A DNA stretch of 64,000 nucleotides from Lactiplantibacillus garii. GTDB lineage: Bacteria > Bacillota > Bacilli > Lactobacillales > Lactobacillaceae. Of this stretch, positions 7,698 through 15,704 are shown piece after piece. A program made the position numbers and the translations under genes. Under the pieces are notes generated by a model. That model saw only the letters and a list, made by a program, of their open reading frames with translations. It was not told where the DNA came from and searched no databases. The stretch is from the NCBI RefSeq assembly GCF_003885105.1, contig NZ_QWZQ01000009.1:1-64000 (forward strand), given 5' to 3'. Numbering within the stretch: position 1 is the stretch's first letter; each line of letters begins with the position of its first letter.

Positions 7698-8156
7698 TTA
7701 CAACGGGTGTTTAATTTCGTAGGCCGCAACCTGTTTAAGTAATTCGGCCGACGACCGTTTAGAGATCACGTCACAGTCCACCGCGGCCTCACTCCCAGCC
7801 TGACAAGCTTGCCGGTAAGTATCAATTTTATGGTTGACCTTCTGTAAATTCTTTAACGACTCATGTATCTGCGCAACGACCGCCTCACGCTGGGTTTCAA
7901 ACATCGCTAAACGTTCGGACAAGGTTTGATCCCCCGCTTCACACCAGCTAATGAACTGGCGAATATCTTCCAAGGGCATCCCGGTTTGTTTTAAACACCG
8001 AATTAAGGCTAACGAATCCAGGTCGTCATCGTTAAAGACCCGCCGGCCCTGAGCATCCCGTTTCACAAACGGGGTCAGTCCCGCCTTATCATAATACCGT
8101 AGCGTATAACTTGAGATACCGGTCTTTTTTGCAACCGTCCCAATCGAATACATCAT
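7698..8156 (-). CDS. MerR-family transcriptional regulator
   Basis: 152 residues. The winged helix-turn-helix is at the start (YSIGTVAKKTGISSYTLRYY, about residues 3-22), followed by the second MerR arm (GRRVFNDDDLDSLALIRCL) and a long dimerising helix (about residues 75-120). Cysteines at about 66 (RCLKQTG), 83 (SWCEAG), 118 and 128 could sense redox or electrophiles, but the pattern is not diagnostic. It belongs to the group often found beside aldo/keto reductases in Firmicutes. The start may be the first or second ATG; AAGGAG precedes both. It reads towards the aldo/keto reductase, whose promoter carries its likely operator. Confidence 0.85.
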   Translation of the reverse strand: MMYSIGTVAKKTGISSYTLRYYDKAGLTPFVKRDAQGRRVFNDDDLDSLALIRCLKQTGMPLEDIRQFISWCEAGDQTLSERLAMFETQREAVVAQIHESLKNLQKVNHKIDTYRQACQAGSEAAVDCDVISKRSSAELLKQVAAYEIKHPL

Positions 8157-8174
8157 GTTAAACTCCTTCCAAAC

Positions 8175-8198
8175 AAAAAAGGCCGGGTAAGCCCAGCC
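8175..8198 (-). terminator. Terminator after the YtxH-like gene
   Basis: GGCTGGG-CTTA-CCCGGCC stem and six T on the minus strand, between the YtxH-like stop (8220) and the merR start (8156). Confidence 0.85.
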
Positions 8199-8219
8199 TC
8201 GCTAAATCAACTGACTAAA

Positions 8220-8723
8220 TTACTTTGCAGGGTGCTCGTCGTCCGTTGGGGCTTCACTAGCCGCACTGGCCGACGGTTCTTCGGCACTGTCCGGGGTATC
8301 GGTCGCCTTTTCAACGTCCTGATCATCATCGCCAAAAGCTGCGGCGCTGTCAATCACGATATCATCTTCATCACCCTGGTCGTCTTCTACTTTGGCAAGT
8401 TCTGAGCGGAGACTGTCGGTTGCTTGATCTAAGTTGGAGCTGAAGTTACCGCCATCGGTTTCCTTAGCGGCCTGATACTGATCAGCAAACTCACTGACCT
8501 TGCCCTTAGCATCTTCAAAGTACTTGCTTGCATCGGCCTTAAAATCTTCAGCCGCGTCGTTGGCGTAAAAAGCGTAGTCAATCGCGCGATCTTTAAAGTC
8601 CGCAATTCCTTGTTGGGCTTTTGCCTTTAATTCGGCCTTTTTATCCGCATCCATTTTATTTGCAATTGTCGCGATTACGGCACCGCCGACTGCTAAACCA
8701 AATAAGAATCCTTTTTTCGACAT
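8220..8723 (-). CDS. YtxH-like envelope protein
   Basis: 167 residues, start ATG at 8723 with GAGGAG upstream (the longer reading frame to 8849 runs through the preceding gene). The N-terminus has a short glycine-rich membrane segment (FLFGLAVGGAVIATIA) followed by a Lys/Ala/Asp-rich amphipathic helix (DKKAELKAKAQQGIADFKDRA), the usual YtxH pattern, and a long acidic, disordered tail of about 60 residues rich in Asp, Glu, Ser and Ala. YtxH proteins are small stress-linked membrane proteins of unclear function. It starts 2 bp after the DUF948 gene and is cotranscribed with it. Confidence 0.8.
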   Translation of the reverse strand: MSKKGFLFGLAVGGAVIATIANKMDADKKAELKAKAQQGIADFKDRAIDYAFYANDAAEDFKADASKYFEDAKGKVSEFADQYQAAKETDGGNFSSNLDQATDSLRSELAKVEDDQGDEDDIVIDSAAAFGDDDQDVEKATDTPDSAEEPSASAASEAPTDDEHPAK

Positions 8724-8724
8724 G

Positions 8725-9153
8725 TTAAGACTCCTCACTATCATTATTATCGTTATTCTTCGAACGCCGGTTCCGGTAGACATCGAAGGCGGCTTTTCCA
8801 ACCTTGCTTGCACTGGCGAACTTACTCCGCTTTTCGTTCGTCTTACCAATCTTAGACGTTAATTCCCGGGTCGCATTGTTCAAATCAGAAACGCTTTGTC
8901 CGAGGTCGCCCATCGCTTGAAACGCTGGGTCGATCGTGGCAACTTTACCGTTCACATCTTTCAGTAATTCGTTCGCATTCGACATGATTTGTTCAGTTTG
9001 ATGGGATAGGGCATCCACGTCGTCCGTGATGGCGTTCAAGCTTCGGTTGACTTCCCCCATGGTTTTTGTGATCCGCATCAAGAAAATCCCGATGAAGACG
9101 ACTAAGAGCAAAAACGCAATGGCGGCAATGATCCCCGCAATGTGTGTAATCAT
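8725..9153 (-). CDS. DUF948 membrane protein
   Basis: 142 residues. One N-terminal membrane helix (about residues 5-27, IAGIIAAIAFLLLVVFIGIF) is followed by a long coiled-coil-prone region (about 30-110) with spaced hydrophobic residues, typical of DUF948 proteins found beside YtxH in Firmicutes. The C-terminus is charged and Asn/Asp-rich (KNNDNNDSEES). Function is unknown; general-stress or envelope association is only by family context. Ribosome site AAGGAGGA. Confidence 0.85.
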   Translation of the reverse strand: MITHIAGIIAAIAFLLLVVFIGIFLMRITKTMGEVNRSLNAITDDVDALSHQTEQIMSNANELLKDVNGKVATIDPAFQAMGDLGQSVSDLNNATRELTSKIGKTNEKRSKFASASKVGKAAFDVYRNRRSKNNDNNDSEES

Positions 9154-9192
9154 TTTAAAATTCCTCCTTCAACTGCCTTTAACATTAGAACT

Positions 9193-9221
9193 AGCATAGC
9201 ATTGTCTTAATTATACTGCAA
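9193..9221 (-). promoter_or_regulatory. Promoter of the DUF948-ytxH operon
   Basis: Minus strand TTGCAG (9221-9216), 17-bp spacer ending TGC, TATGCT (9198-9193): an extended -10 promoter about 40 bp before the start codon. Confidence 0.6.
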
Positions 9222-9283
9222 TTAAAAAAGTGCTTACACCCCCGTGAGAAGCGAGTTAACTAAACTTCCCGTTCGTCGGGAAC

Positions 9284-9312
9284 TTGGTGCGCGTGCCAAA
9301 ATCTGCTAAACT
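9284..9312 (+). promoter_or_regulatory. mscS promoter
   Basis: TTGGTG (9284-9289), 17-bp spacer ending TGC, TAAACT (9307-9312). A small hairpin TTCCCG-TTCGT-CGGGAA (9266-9282) lies just upstream of the -35 box. Confidence 0.55.
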
Positions 9313-9345
9313 AGTGAACAGACAATTTTATATGAAGGTGAATTT

Positions 9346-10233
9346 ATGTTTTCTCCACTCGCACTTGCCATCGACGCCCCGACTAAACAGGTCTCGGTGT
9401 GGGTCAAACTGGCTCAAAAAATCGACTGGCAACAAATTATCATCAACATTGGTGGTAAGATTATTGAAATTATTCTTTTTATTCTTTTATTTTGGGTGAT
9501 TGATCGCCTTGGTAAACGATTGATCCACCACGTCTTTTTATCCAACGCCAGCACCAGTGATACGGCCAATAACCGTATTTCAACCATTTTTACGCTGACG
9601 CTGAACATTTACCACTACATTATCATGTTCTTCGGGATCTACGCGGTTCTCTCCGTCTTAGGCGTCCCAGTTGGCACCCTGATTGCTTCCGCCGGGATTT
9701 TCAGTGTCGCGTTAGGGTTAGGTGCCCAAGGATTTGTCAGTGACATTGTGACCGGCTTCTTCATTTTACTCGAAGATCAAATTGACGTGGGTGACTCGGT
9801 TAAAATTGAATCCATCGAAGGAACGGTTTCCGCAATTGGTCTCCGAACCACCCAAGTCACTAGTCCTGACGGTACGCTTAACTTCATTCCCAACCGTAAA
9901 ATTTTAATTATCAGCAACCAATCCCGTAATGACATGCGGGTCTTGATCGACCTCTATATCGAACCACACACTGCCATCAAAACGTTAACCGACGCGGTCC
10001 GCACCACCAACAAACAGTTAGTTCCCAAGTATCCAGACATCATCGGTGAGCCGGACATTCAAGGGGTCACCACTCAAAGCGATGGGACACTAGTTTTTCG
10101 TACGCAGTTCTACGTCAAAAACGGCATGCAGTTCGCAATTCAACGGGACTTTTTAGCAGCCTACCTCGCCGCTGCCAAAGCCGCGGGAATTGAACTTCCC
10201 TCGCCCCGGTTAAACATCAACAGTACCCATTAA
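9346..10233 (+). CDS. mscS: Small-conductance mechanosensitive channel (MscS family)
   Basis: 295 residues. Predicted membrane helices lie at about residues 35-55, 85-105 and 110-135. The pore-lining third helix has the family's Gly/Ala-rich face (SAGIFSVALGLGAQGFVSDI), followed by the beta domain (VGDSVKIESIEGTVSAIGLR, then SPDGTLNFIPNRKI) and a mixed C-terminal domain. MscS channels open on membrane tension and release solutes during hypo-osmotic shock. GAAGGTG serves as ribosome site. It stands alone as a plus-strand transcript between minus-strand genes and is ended by a strong hairpin. Same size as the YkuT/YhdY-type relatives of Gram-positives. Confidence 0.9.
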   Translation: MFSPLALAIDAPTKQVSVWVKLAQKIDWQQIIINIGGKIIEIILFILLFWVIDRLGKRLIHHVFLSNASTSDTANNRISTIFTLTLNIYHYIIMFFGIYAVLSVLGVPVGTLIASAGIFSVALGLGAQGFVSDIVTGFFILLEDQIDVGDSVKIESIEGTVSAIGLRTTQVTSPDGTLNFIPNRKILIISNQSRNDMRVLIDLYIEPHTAIKTLTDAVRTTNKQLVPKYPDIIGEPDIQGVTTQSDGTLVFRTQFYVKNGMQFAIQRDFLAAYLAAAKAAGIELPSPRLNINSTH

Positions 10234-10291
10234 TAACCACCTGTGAATGCTGGGTTACACTGCTTCAGGACCCAATTAAAACTTATCACAC

Positions 10292-10340
10292 AAATAGCCA
10301 GTAAGTTGGCGCACCACGTCCAACTTACTGGCTATTTTCC
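10292..10340 (+). terminator. Perfect 18-bp hairpin after mscS
   Basis: AAATAGCCAGTAAGTTGG (10292-10309) and its exact complement (10320-10337), 10-nt loop, followed by TTTT on the plus strand. Best read as the mscS terminator. Confidence 0.8.
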
Positions 10341-10479
10341 CGTCTCATGTGAGATGCCTAGCGGTTGCACAACCAGTTAGGATTAATATTTTAATCTTAA
10401 CAGTCATTGAGGAGTGACCCGCAGCGGCTGGCGTCAGGATGGGTGTTCTAACTCAAATAGTTTTTGGGATTGTTTATTC

Positions 10480-10530
10480 AAAATAGTTGGTACATTGGGA
10501 ATTGTCTTTTCCAATGTACTGACTATTTTT
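10480..10530 (+). terminator. Second hairpin, similar in layout to the mscS terminator
   Basis: AAATAGT-TG-GTACATTGG pairs with CCAATGTAC-TG-ACTATTT across a short loop, followed by TTTT. It lies in the 10234-11081 gap, where no gene is supported, and resembles the hairpin at 10292 in both arms. Confidence 0.55.
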
Positions 10531-10708
10531 ATGCAATGTTATGGATATTTTGAGTTTTAGACGCAATTGATTAAAAATAATTAATTGTTATTTAGCGAAA
10601 AACAATCCGGTTGGCATTTAAAACTAAGTATTCCAAGCAACGTGCCATTAAGACTAAGCAAATTAATGTTTAACACCCGCCAACGACTAGTTAAAGCCTG
10701 GAGGGAGC

Positions 10709-10836
10709 GCGTGGATGGCCCCAGCGGTGAAATTTCACTTGGTCGGGGTCTTTTCCCGGCCTAGTGAAGGGCCAATGGTTGAGACCTGGGTTATGGGCTC
10801 AAGCTTGTGCCCACCGATTTTTGGGCCAGTCCACGC
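10709..10836. ncRNA. Candidate structured RNA in a gene-free gap
   Basis: This GC-rich block lies in an 850-bp gap of otherwise AT-rich, gene-free DNA. The ends pair over 12 bp: GCGTGGA-T-GGCCC (10709-10721) with GGGCC-AG-TCCACGC (10823-10836). Enclosed are at least two hairpins: GGTCGGG (10741-10747) with CCCGGCC (10755-10761) around a 7-nt loop, and the near-palindrome at 10795-10812 (GGGC...GCCC); a third palindrome GTGAAATTTCAC is at 10727-10738. This is a multibranch fold seen by eye. Strand, promoter and terminator are not clear, and I do not match it to a known RNA family. A decayed repeat or gene remnant is the alternative. Confidence 0.35.
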
Positions 10837-11043
10837 CGACCGGAAGACTGGAAAGTGCGACCTAACTTGGAATCGATAGGTGGAATTTGAAACAAGCTAG
10901 GTCAACTAGTTTAGTTTGATCCAACTGTTCAAAGTTAGTAGCGTAGGTTTTAGTCCTCTGAAACAGCTGATATTCATATCGTCTATATTTAATAACGGAA
11001 TGAGTGTCATGGCTGGGTAACGTGCTTTCAAGAATAACGGAAC

Positions 11044-11073
11044 AAAAAAACATCGTTGATAAAATCAACGATG
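11044..11073 (-). terminator. Terminator of the ykuR-dapH operon
   Basis: CATCGTTGA / TCAACGATG stem with a 5-nt loop and seven T on the minus strand, just after the ykuR stop at 11082. Confidence 0.9.
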
Positions 11074-11081
11074 CTTAACAG

Positions 11082-12236
11082 TTATTTTCTAAGTGCGTTG
11101 CGGTGCGTCAGAAAGCCGGTCATCGCGTCGACGCCGCTCATGATGGCATCGGTGTGCGGTACCATGCTTTCGGAGTGTAGCGAGTATGGGCTGTCAACAC
11201 CGAGCCAAAACATTGTTCCGGGGATTTGGTGAATTAAGAAACCAAAGTCTTCCCCTGTCATGGCTGGTTGCGTTTCGATGAAGTTAACGTCGTCCGCTTT
11301 TTGCATGTAATCGATGAAGTCGGCCGTAATGGTGTCGTTGTTCTCAACCGGGTAATAACCACCCTGGTTGAGCTTTAAATCGATGTTGCAATCGTAGGCT
11401 AACGCAACCCCTTCGGTAATCGTGCGGACCCGTTTTTGAATGTGTTCATTCATGTCCTGGGTCAACGCCCGGATGGTCCCGTCAATTTGGGCTTCACCCG
11501 CAATGACGTTACCGATCGTACCGGCCGTGAAGTGCCCCAAAGTGACCACGCCGCTTTGGATGGGGTCCACGTTACGGGAAACGATCGTTTGCAATTGTTG
11601 AACCAGGGCCGCACCGGCAACAACCATGTCGTTCGCTTGGTGCGGATAAGCCGCGTGACCACTCTTACCGTTCAGGTGGGCGTGAATCTCACAAGTTCCG
11701 GCAAACAACGTCCCCATACGACAGCCAATGGCGCCGGTTGGGAGGTTGGGATTGTCGTGAAACGCGAAGATCTCATCCGGCATCCAGTCAGCGTCCAAAG
11801 CGCCGCTTTCATAAAGCCGTTTGCCACCTGAGGCGTTTTCTTCGGCCGGTTGGAACATGAAGACCATGTCGGTCGTAGGCTGGTGTTCCGCGAAATAACT
11901 CAGGATTCCCAGCGCCACGGACATGTGAATGTCGTGTCCGCAGGCGTGCATCTTCCCGGGATGGGTCGATGCAAACGGTAAACCGGTTTTTTCGGTGACC
12001 GGGAGCCCATCAATGTCGGTCCGGTAACCGATCCGGTAATCGTGCTTCAACCCACTAACTTTAACCAAGATGGCCGTATCCAGCGACGGAATCTTTTTAA
12101 CGGTTAAGTGGTCTTGCGGCATCTGCGCGATAATTGATAGCAGGTAGGCCTGCGTTTCGTGTTCTTCTAAACCGAGTTCGGGAATCTGGTGAAGATGTCG
12201 ATAAATCGGAATTAATTCGGTTGCCCGTAATGCCAT
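11082..12236 (-). CDS. ykuR: N-acetyl-diaminopimelate deacetylase (M20D family)
   Basis: 384 residues, M20D amidohydrolase. Metal-site motifs: GYRTDIDGLPV near residue 70, HACGHDIHM (about 97), QPAEENASGG (about 132, catalytic Glu) and the late HSESMVPH (about 355). It removes acetate from N-acetyl-LL-diaminopimelate in the acetylase branch of lysine/meso-DAP synthesis. M20D enzymes also hydrolyse other N-acyl amino acids, but the gene lies 19 bp after dapH, which makes the N-acetyl-DAP role the best call. Product feeds peptidoglycan. The strong terminator follows. Confidence 0.88.
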   Translation of the reverse strand: MALRATELIPIYRHLHQIPELGLEEHETQAYLLSIIAQMPQDHLTVKKIPSLDTAILVKVSGLKHDYRIGYRTDIDGLPVTEKTGLPFASTHPGKMHACGHDIHMSVALGILSYFAEHQPTTDMVFMFQPAEENASGGKRLYESGALDADWMPDEIFAFHDNPNLPTGAIGCRMGTLFAGTCEIHAHLNGKSGHAAYPHQANDMVVAGAALVQQLQTIVSRNVDPIQSGVVTLGHFTAGTIGNVIAGEAQIDGTIRALTQDMNEHIQKRVRTITEGVALAYDCNIDLKLNQGGYYPVENNDTITADFIDYMQKADDVNFIETQPAMTGEDFGFLIHQIPGTMFWLGVDSPYSLHSESMVPHTDAIMSGVDAMTGFLTHRNALRK

Positions 12237-12255
12237 TATTTATCCCTCCCCAGAA

Positions 12256-12966
12256 TTAAAGGTTCCGTAATTCACTCATTAGTTCAGTTTTACTCTTGGT
12301 TTTATCGTCGATGTCCTTCAACTTGCGAGCAGGTACCCCACCCACAACGGTGTTCGGTTCAACGTCACTAATTACAATGGCACCGGCCGCAACGACGGCA
12401 CCCTTACCAACGTGAACGCCTTCCAAAACGGCTGCGTTGGCGCCGATTAAAACGTCATCGTCGATTTGAACGGGTTTTGCCGAAGGTGGTTCTACCACGC
12501 CGGCTAACACGGTACCAGCACCAATGTGACAGTTTTTACCAACGATGGCTCGACCACCTAAGATGGCCCCCATGTCGATCATTGAACCTTCACCAATTTC
12601 GGCACCAATGTTAATCACGGCCCCCATCATAACCACGGCGTTATCGCCAATTAAAACTTGGTCACGAATAACGGCACCGGGTTCGATCCGCGCGTTATAT
12701 TGCTTTAAGTCCGCCATCGGAACCGCTGAGTTACGCGCATTGTTTTCTAATTCGTAATCTTCGATGTGGTCAGCGTTGGCCTTTAAAAACGGTTCAACGT
12801 CGGCCCAATCACCGAACAATACGCCCGCGTTACCGCTGAAAAAAGTTTTAATTCCAGCTGGGACGTTCAGTTGGTCAAGTTGGCCCTTCACGTAGACTTT
12901 AACGGGTGTTTTTTTCTTGGCACTGCCAATGTAGTTAATAATTGATTGTGCATCTAATTTTGCCAT
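12256..12966 (-). CDS. dapH: Tetrahydrodipicolinate N-acetyltransferase
   Basis: 236 residues from ATG at 12966, preceded by GGAGGG; the longer frame to 13023 would overlap cbpB and lacks such a site. It has the DapH N-terminal domain ([24 protein letters not shown]) and a left-handed beta helix of hexapeptide repeats (about residues 90-200; [24 protein letters not shown]-type turns) with a C-terminal [14 protein letters not shown] helix. Acetylates tetrahydrodipicolinate with acetyl-CoA on the way to meso-diaminopimelate. Forms an operon with ykuR downstream and probably cbpB upstream. Confidence 0.95.
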   Translation of the reverse strand: MAKLDAQSIINYIGSAKKKTPVKVYVKGQLDQLNVPAGIKTFFSGNAGVLFGDWADVEPFLKANADHIEDYELENNARNSAVPMADLKQYNARIEPGAVIRDQVLIGDNAVVMMGAVINIGAEIGEGSMIDMGAILGGRAIVGKNCHIGAGTVLAGVVEPPSAKPVQIDDDVLIGANAAVLEGVHVGKGAVVAAGAIVISDVEPNTVVGGVPARKLKDIDDKTKSKTELMSELRNL

Positions 12967-12985
12967 CGGAGACCCTCCATAATTT

Positions 12986-13477
12986 TCATTTGGCTTTTTC
13001 ACTAACGGAAAAATCCTTTTCAATCATATCATACTGTTTCCCAATTTCATGGGTCAAGAAGTTAAAACTCTTCATGTATTCACGGCGCGTCACGATTCCC
13101 TTAAACATCCCGGCTTGATCCACGACCGGGACGAACGGATTATCAATCATTAAGTGTAACGTCGCTTCAACGTTGTCCACGTTCGGCACCGTTTTCACTT
13201 TAGTTTCCATCACGTCACTGACCCGTTTTTCCATCAGGATATCGGTGTTCAACTGGTCAAAGCCTAACATCTGCTCGGTGATCAAAGGTAACGATATCAA
13301 GCCTTTAAAGTGGCCCGCGTGGTCGAGAACCGGAATCTTGGAATACTTGATTTTGGTCAGGACTAAAAACGCGTGATACAGATTATTATCAGTTTGGACG
13401 TTGGCTACGATGTCGGCCGGAATCAAATAGTGGTCGGCATTGCGTGACAACAAATCCGCAACTGGTTGAATTAACAT
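12986..13477 (-). CDS. cbpB: CBS-pair protein, CbpB/DarB type
   Basis: 163 residues made of two CBS domains (about residues 15-70 and 85-145; motifs [20 protein letters not shown] and [25 protein letters not shown]). It looks like YkuL/DarB of Bacillus and CbpB of Listeria, which bind cyclic di-AMP and, when unbound, stimulate the RelA stringent response. The same dap genes lie near ykuL in Bacillus, which supports orthology. The gap to dapH is 19 bp, so cotranscription is likely. A cre-like site lies 42 bp upstream. Confidence 0.8.
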   Translation of the reverse strand: MLIQPVADLLSRNADHYLIPADIVANVQTDNNLYHAFLVLTKIKYSKIPVLDHAGHFKGLISLPLITEQMLGFDQLNTDILMEKRVSDVMETKVKTVPNVDNVEATLHLMIDNPFVPVVDQAGMFKGIVTRREYMKSFNFLTHEIGKQYDMIEKDFSVSEKAK

Positions 13478-13518
13478 TCAAACGCCTCCTCGTCACAGGT
13501 ACATAGTCCTATTCTACC

Positions 13519-13532
13519 TGAAAACGCTCTTA
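13519..13532 (-). promoter_or_regulatory. cre-like site upstream of cbpB
   Basis: TGAAAACGCTCTTA matches the cre consensus at 13 of 14 positions (T for C at position 13) 42 bp before the cbpB start. Function not shown. Confidence 0.35.
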
Positions 13533-13565
13533 AGTTAAGCTGTCTGAACGAATTTTAACAATCTT

Positions 13566-14084
13566 TTAGTTGGAAAAGTGAAATTTTAACTCGGGAACGG
13601 CCTGCATCTGACGGTCATAATACTGTACGTCAATAGCCTTTTCTGCCGTGGTTACGATGGCGTAAGTGCCACCGATCCGTGTAAATTCTCCACGGGGAAA
13701 GCTAATGCTACCAGGGTTCAGCATTAAGATCCCACCGTGCCGTTCCACGCCTAACTGGTGCGTATGGCCGAAGAAGGCTAACTGTGCACTGACCGCTTCG
13801 GCGTTCGCTAGCAAATGGTCAAGTCCGAGGTTTACCCCTACCAGGTGGCCGTGAGTCATATAGACCGGCACACCGCTAACGGTAGGATGCTGTTCCTCTG
13901 GTAACTGACCATCAAAATCCATGTTGCCACGAACAACGTACATATTATCAAAAACCGGGTCATCGTGTTGTAACTCGGAGTCGCCACAGTGAAAAAAAGC
14001 GTCGACCTTTCCCCGATACGCGTTTAAAAGTTGAACTAAAATATCGCGATCGCCATGGCTATCGCTAACCACTAAACATTGCAT
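13566..14084 (-). CDS. YfcE/MJ0936-type metallophosphoesterase
   Basis: 172 residues from the ATG at 14084, which overlaps the rdgB stop (TAATG); a start five codons earlier is possible. All metallophosphoesterase motifs are present: VVSDSHGDRD, FHCGDSE, VVRGNMD, MTHGH and FFGHTHQ. This small calcineurin-like family uses two divalent metals and hydrolyses phosphodiesters; the Bacillus relative is YsnB. The native substrate is not known. It is the third gene of the murI-rdgB-ysnB-like operon, an order kept in many Firmicutes. Confidence 0.88.
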   Translation of the reverse strand: MQCLVVSDSHGDRDILVQLLNAYRGKVDAFFHCGDSELQHDDPVFDNMYVVRGNMDFDGQLPEEQHPTVSGVPVYMTHGHLVGVNLGLDHLLANAEAVSAQLAFFGHTHQLGVERHGGILMLNPGSISFPRGEFTRIGGTYAIVTTAEKAIDVQYYDRQMQAVPELKFHFSN

Positions 14085-14689
14085 TATTGTGCCCACCATT
14101 CATCAAATTTTTGCATCAGCTTGCGCAACGCGTCGCCGCGGTGACTGATAGCGTTCTTCTGTTCCGGTGTCAATTCTGCTAAGGATTTTTGGTACTGCTC
14201 TGACCAGAATAACGGGTCGTAACCAAAACCGTTGTCCCCGCGCGGGGTGGTCAGAATCCGCCCAGGTAACTCGCCGTTCACCACTAGCTTCGCCCCATCG
14301 GGTTTAATGGCGACCAGGGTCGTATGGAAAGTCGCCGTCCGTTTTTCGGGTGGCACCCCGCCTAAATTAGCTAACAACTTTGCGTTATTAGCCGCGTCGT
14401 TGTGGTCACCCGCGTACCGGGCGGAAAAGACCCCCGGATCACCGTGGAGTGCGTCCACCATCAACCCGGAATCGTCCGCAATGGCCGGCAAACCGGTCGC
14501 ATCAACGACCGTTTGGGCCTTCTTAGTGGCGTTTTCTTCAAAGGTGATCCCGGTTTCCTTAATCGCCGGAATTGCCGGGAAATCGGCCAGCGTTTTAATG
14601 TCAATTGCGTACTGCTCAAACATCGCAGCAAATTCACGGGCCTTATTGGGATTATTCGTCGCAATGATCAGCGTTTGTGGTTTAGCCAT
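14084..14689 (-). CDS. rdgB: XTP/dITP diphosphatase (HAM1 family)
   Basis: 201 residues from ATG at 14689, with AGGA eight bases upstream; the GTG at 14698 touches the ribosome site. Family motifs: LIIATNNPNKAREF at the start (substrate loop), FEENATKKA, the catalytic AIADDSGLMVDAL (Asp about 70), PARYAGD-like FSARYAGD, and GDNGFGYDPLFW and SHRGDA near the end. It removes ITP, dITP and XTP from nucleotide pools so they are not built into DNA or RNA. It overlaps murI by 8 bp and the downstream phosphoesterase by 1 bp. Confidence 0.95.
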   Translation of the reverse strand: MAKPQTLIIATNNPNKAREFAAMFEQYAIDIKTLADFPAIPAIKETGITFEENATKKAQTVVDATGLPAIADDSGLMVDALHGDPGVFSARYAGDHNDAANNAKLLANLGGVPPEKRTATFHTTLVAIKPDGAKLVVNGELPGRILTTPRGDNGFGYDPLFWSEQYQKSLAELTPEQKNAISHRGDALRKLMQKFDEWWAQ

Positions 14690-15503
14690 TCTGTTCACTT
14701 CCTAAGTCAATGTGGGTCGCTTTAAAGTTTGGTAATTCTAACCAATCAGCCGCAATCGCAGTAAACTGGTCCGGTGAACCGGTCGTAAAGTACTCATCCG
14801 GATACGCCTTCGTCGCACTGGTGTTGGCAATGTCTAAGTACGCCAACATGGATGAAACGTCGTTGACCGTTTCCGCTCCGGAATCAATCAAGGTCACGTG
14901 GGACCCCATCACGTTTTGGATCAACGGTCGCAGTAGTGGGTAGTGGGTACAGCCCATCACCATCGTATCAATGTTTTGGGACTTAAAATCCTTTAAAGTT
15001 GCCGCCACGACCCGTTTAGCCACCGCCGAATGGTACTCATTTGACTCGACTAACGGGACAAATTTGGGACAAGCTTTAGAAATCACCGTCACCGACGGGT
15101 CCTGCCGTAAAATCGCCTGACGGTAGGCATCACTCTTAATGGTTCCCTCGGTCGCGATGACTCCGATCCGGTGACTCTTAGACGCCTTAATCGCCGCCCG
15201 GGAACCGGGTGCAATCACCCCAATGACCGGGATCGGTAACTTCGCCTTCAAATCCGGCAGTGCGGCCGCCGTCGCCGTATTACATGCGATGACCAACATT
15301 TTGATTTTTTTCCGCAATAAAAAGTTAGCCATTTGCCAAGAAAACTCACGCACCTGTTCAGTTGGTCGTGGGCCGTACGGTAAGCGCGCCTGGTCGCCCA
15401 CGAAGTACACCGTCTCACGTGGAAGCTGCTTTAAGGCCTGTTTGACTACGGTCAACCCGCCAACTCCCGAATCCATGAAGCCAATTGCATGTTCATCTGA
15501 CAT
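14682..15503 (-). CDS. murI: Glutamate racemase
   Basis: 273 residues from ATG at 15503, nine bases after GGAG (the TTG at 15509 is too close). Supplies D-glutamate for peptidoglycan. Both catalytic cysteines are visible: VIACNTATAA (Cys about 75) and GCTHYPLLRP (Cys about 186); the N-terminal FMDSGVGGLTV carries the catalytic Asp/Ser. Length and motifs are typical. The operon continues into rdgB and the YfcE-like gene. Upstream, the plus-strand yslB gene is divergent. Confidence 0.95.
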   Translation of the reverse strand: MSDEHAIGFMDSGVGGLTVVKQALKQLPRETVYFVGDQARLPYGPRPTEQVREFSWQMANFLLRKKIKMLVIACNTATAAALPDLKAKLPIPVIGVIAPGSRAAIKASKSHRIGVIATEGTIKSDAYRQAILRQDPSVTVISKACPKFVPLVESNEYHSAVAKRVVAATLKDFKSQNIDTMVMGCTHYPLLRPLIQNVMGSHVTLIDSGAETVNDVSSMLAYLDIANTSATKAYPDEYFTTGSPDQFTAIAADWLELPNFKATHIDLGSEQNG

Positions 15504-15704
15504 TTTCAAAATCTCCGTTCGCTGAATTCTGAAACTACATTATGTTCTTTTTTAAAAGTGATTTCAAGCCGAACCAATTGTAATCTATTTGTAAAGTTTC
15601 GGTTCATATACTTTAAAAAATCCCGCATTCGAACGGAAACAAGGTATAATATCTATTATAAAGTGGTGACCATACCACGATTTTTTGCATGGAAAGGAAC
15701 TATT

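Noticed and set aside
8724-8849. Longer YtxH-like frame beginning at 8849
   Set aside because: It would overlap the DUF948 gene in another frame; the ATG at 8723 has GAGGAG and the typical N-terminus.
10862-11068. 68-codon frame on the minus strand in the mscS-ykuR gap
   Set aside because: It covers the ykuR terminator, has no ribosome site, and its composition is not protein-like.
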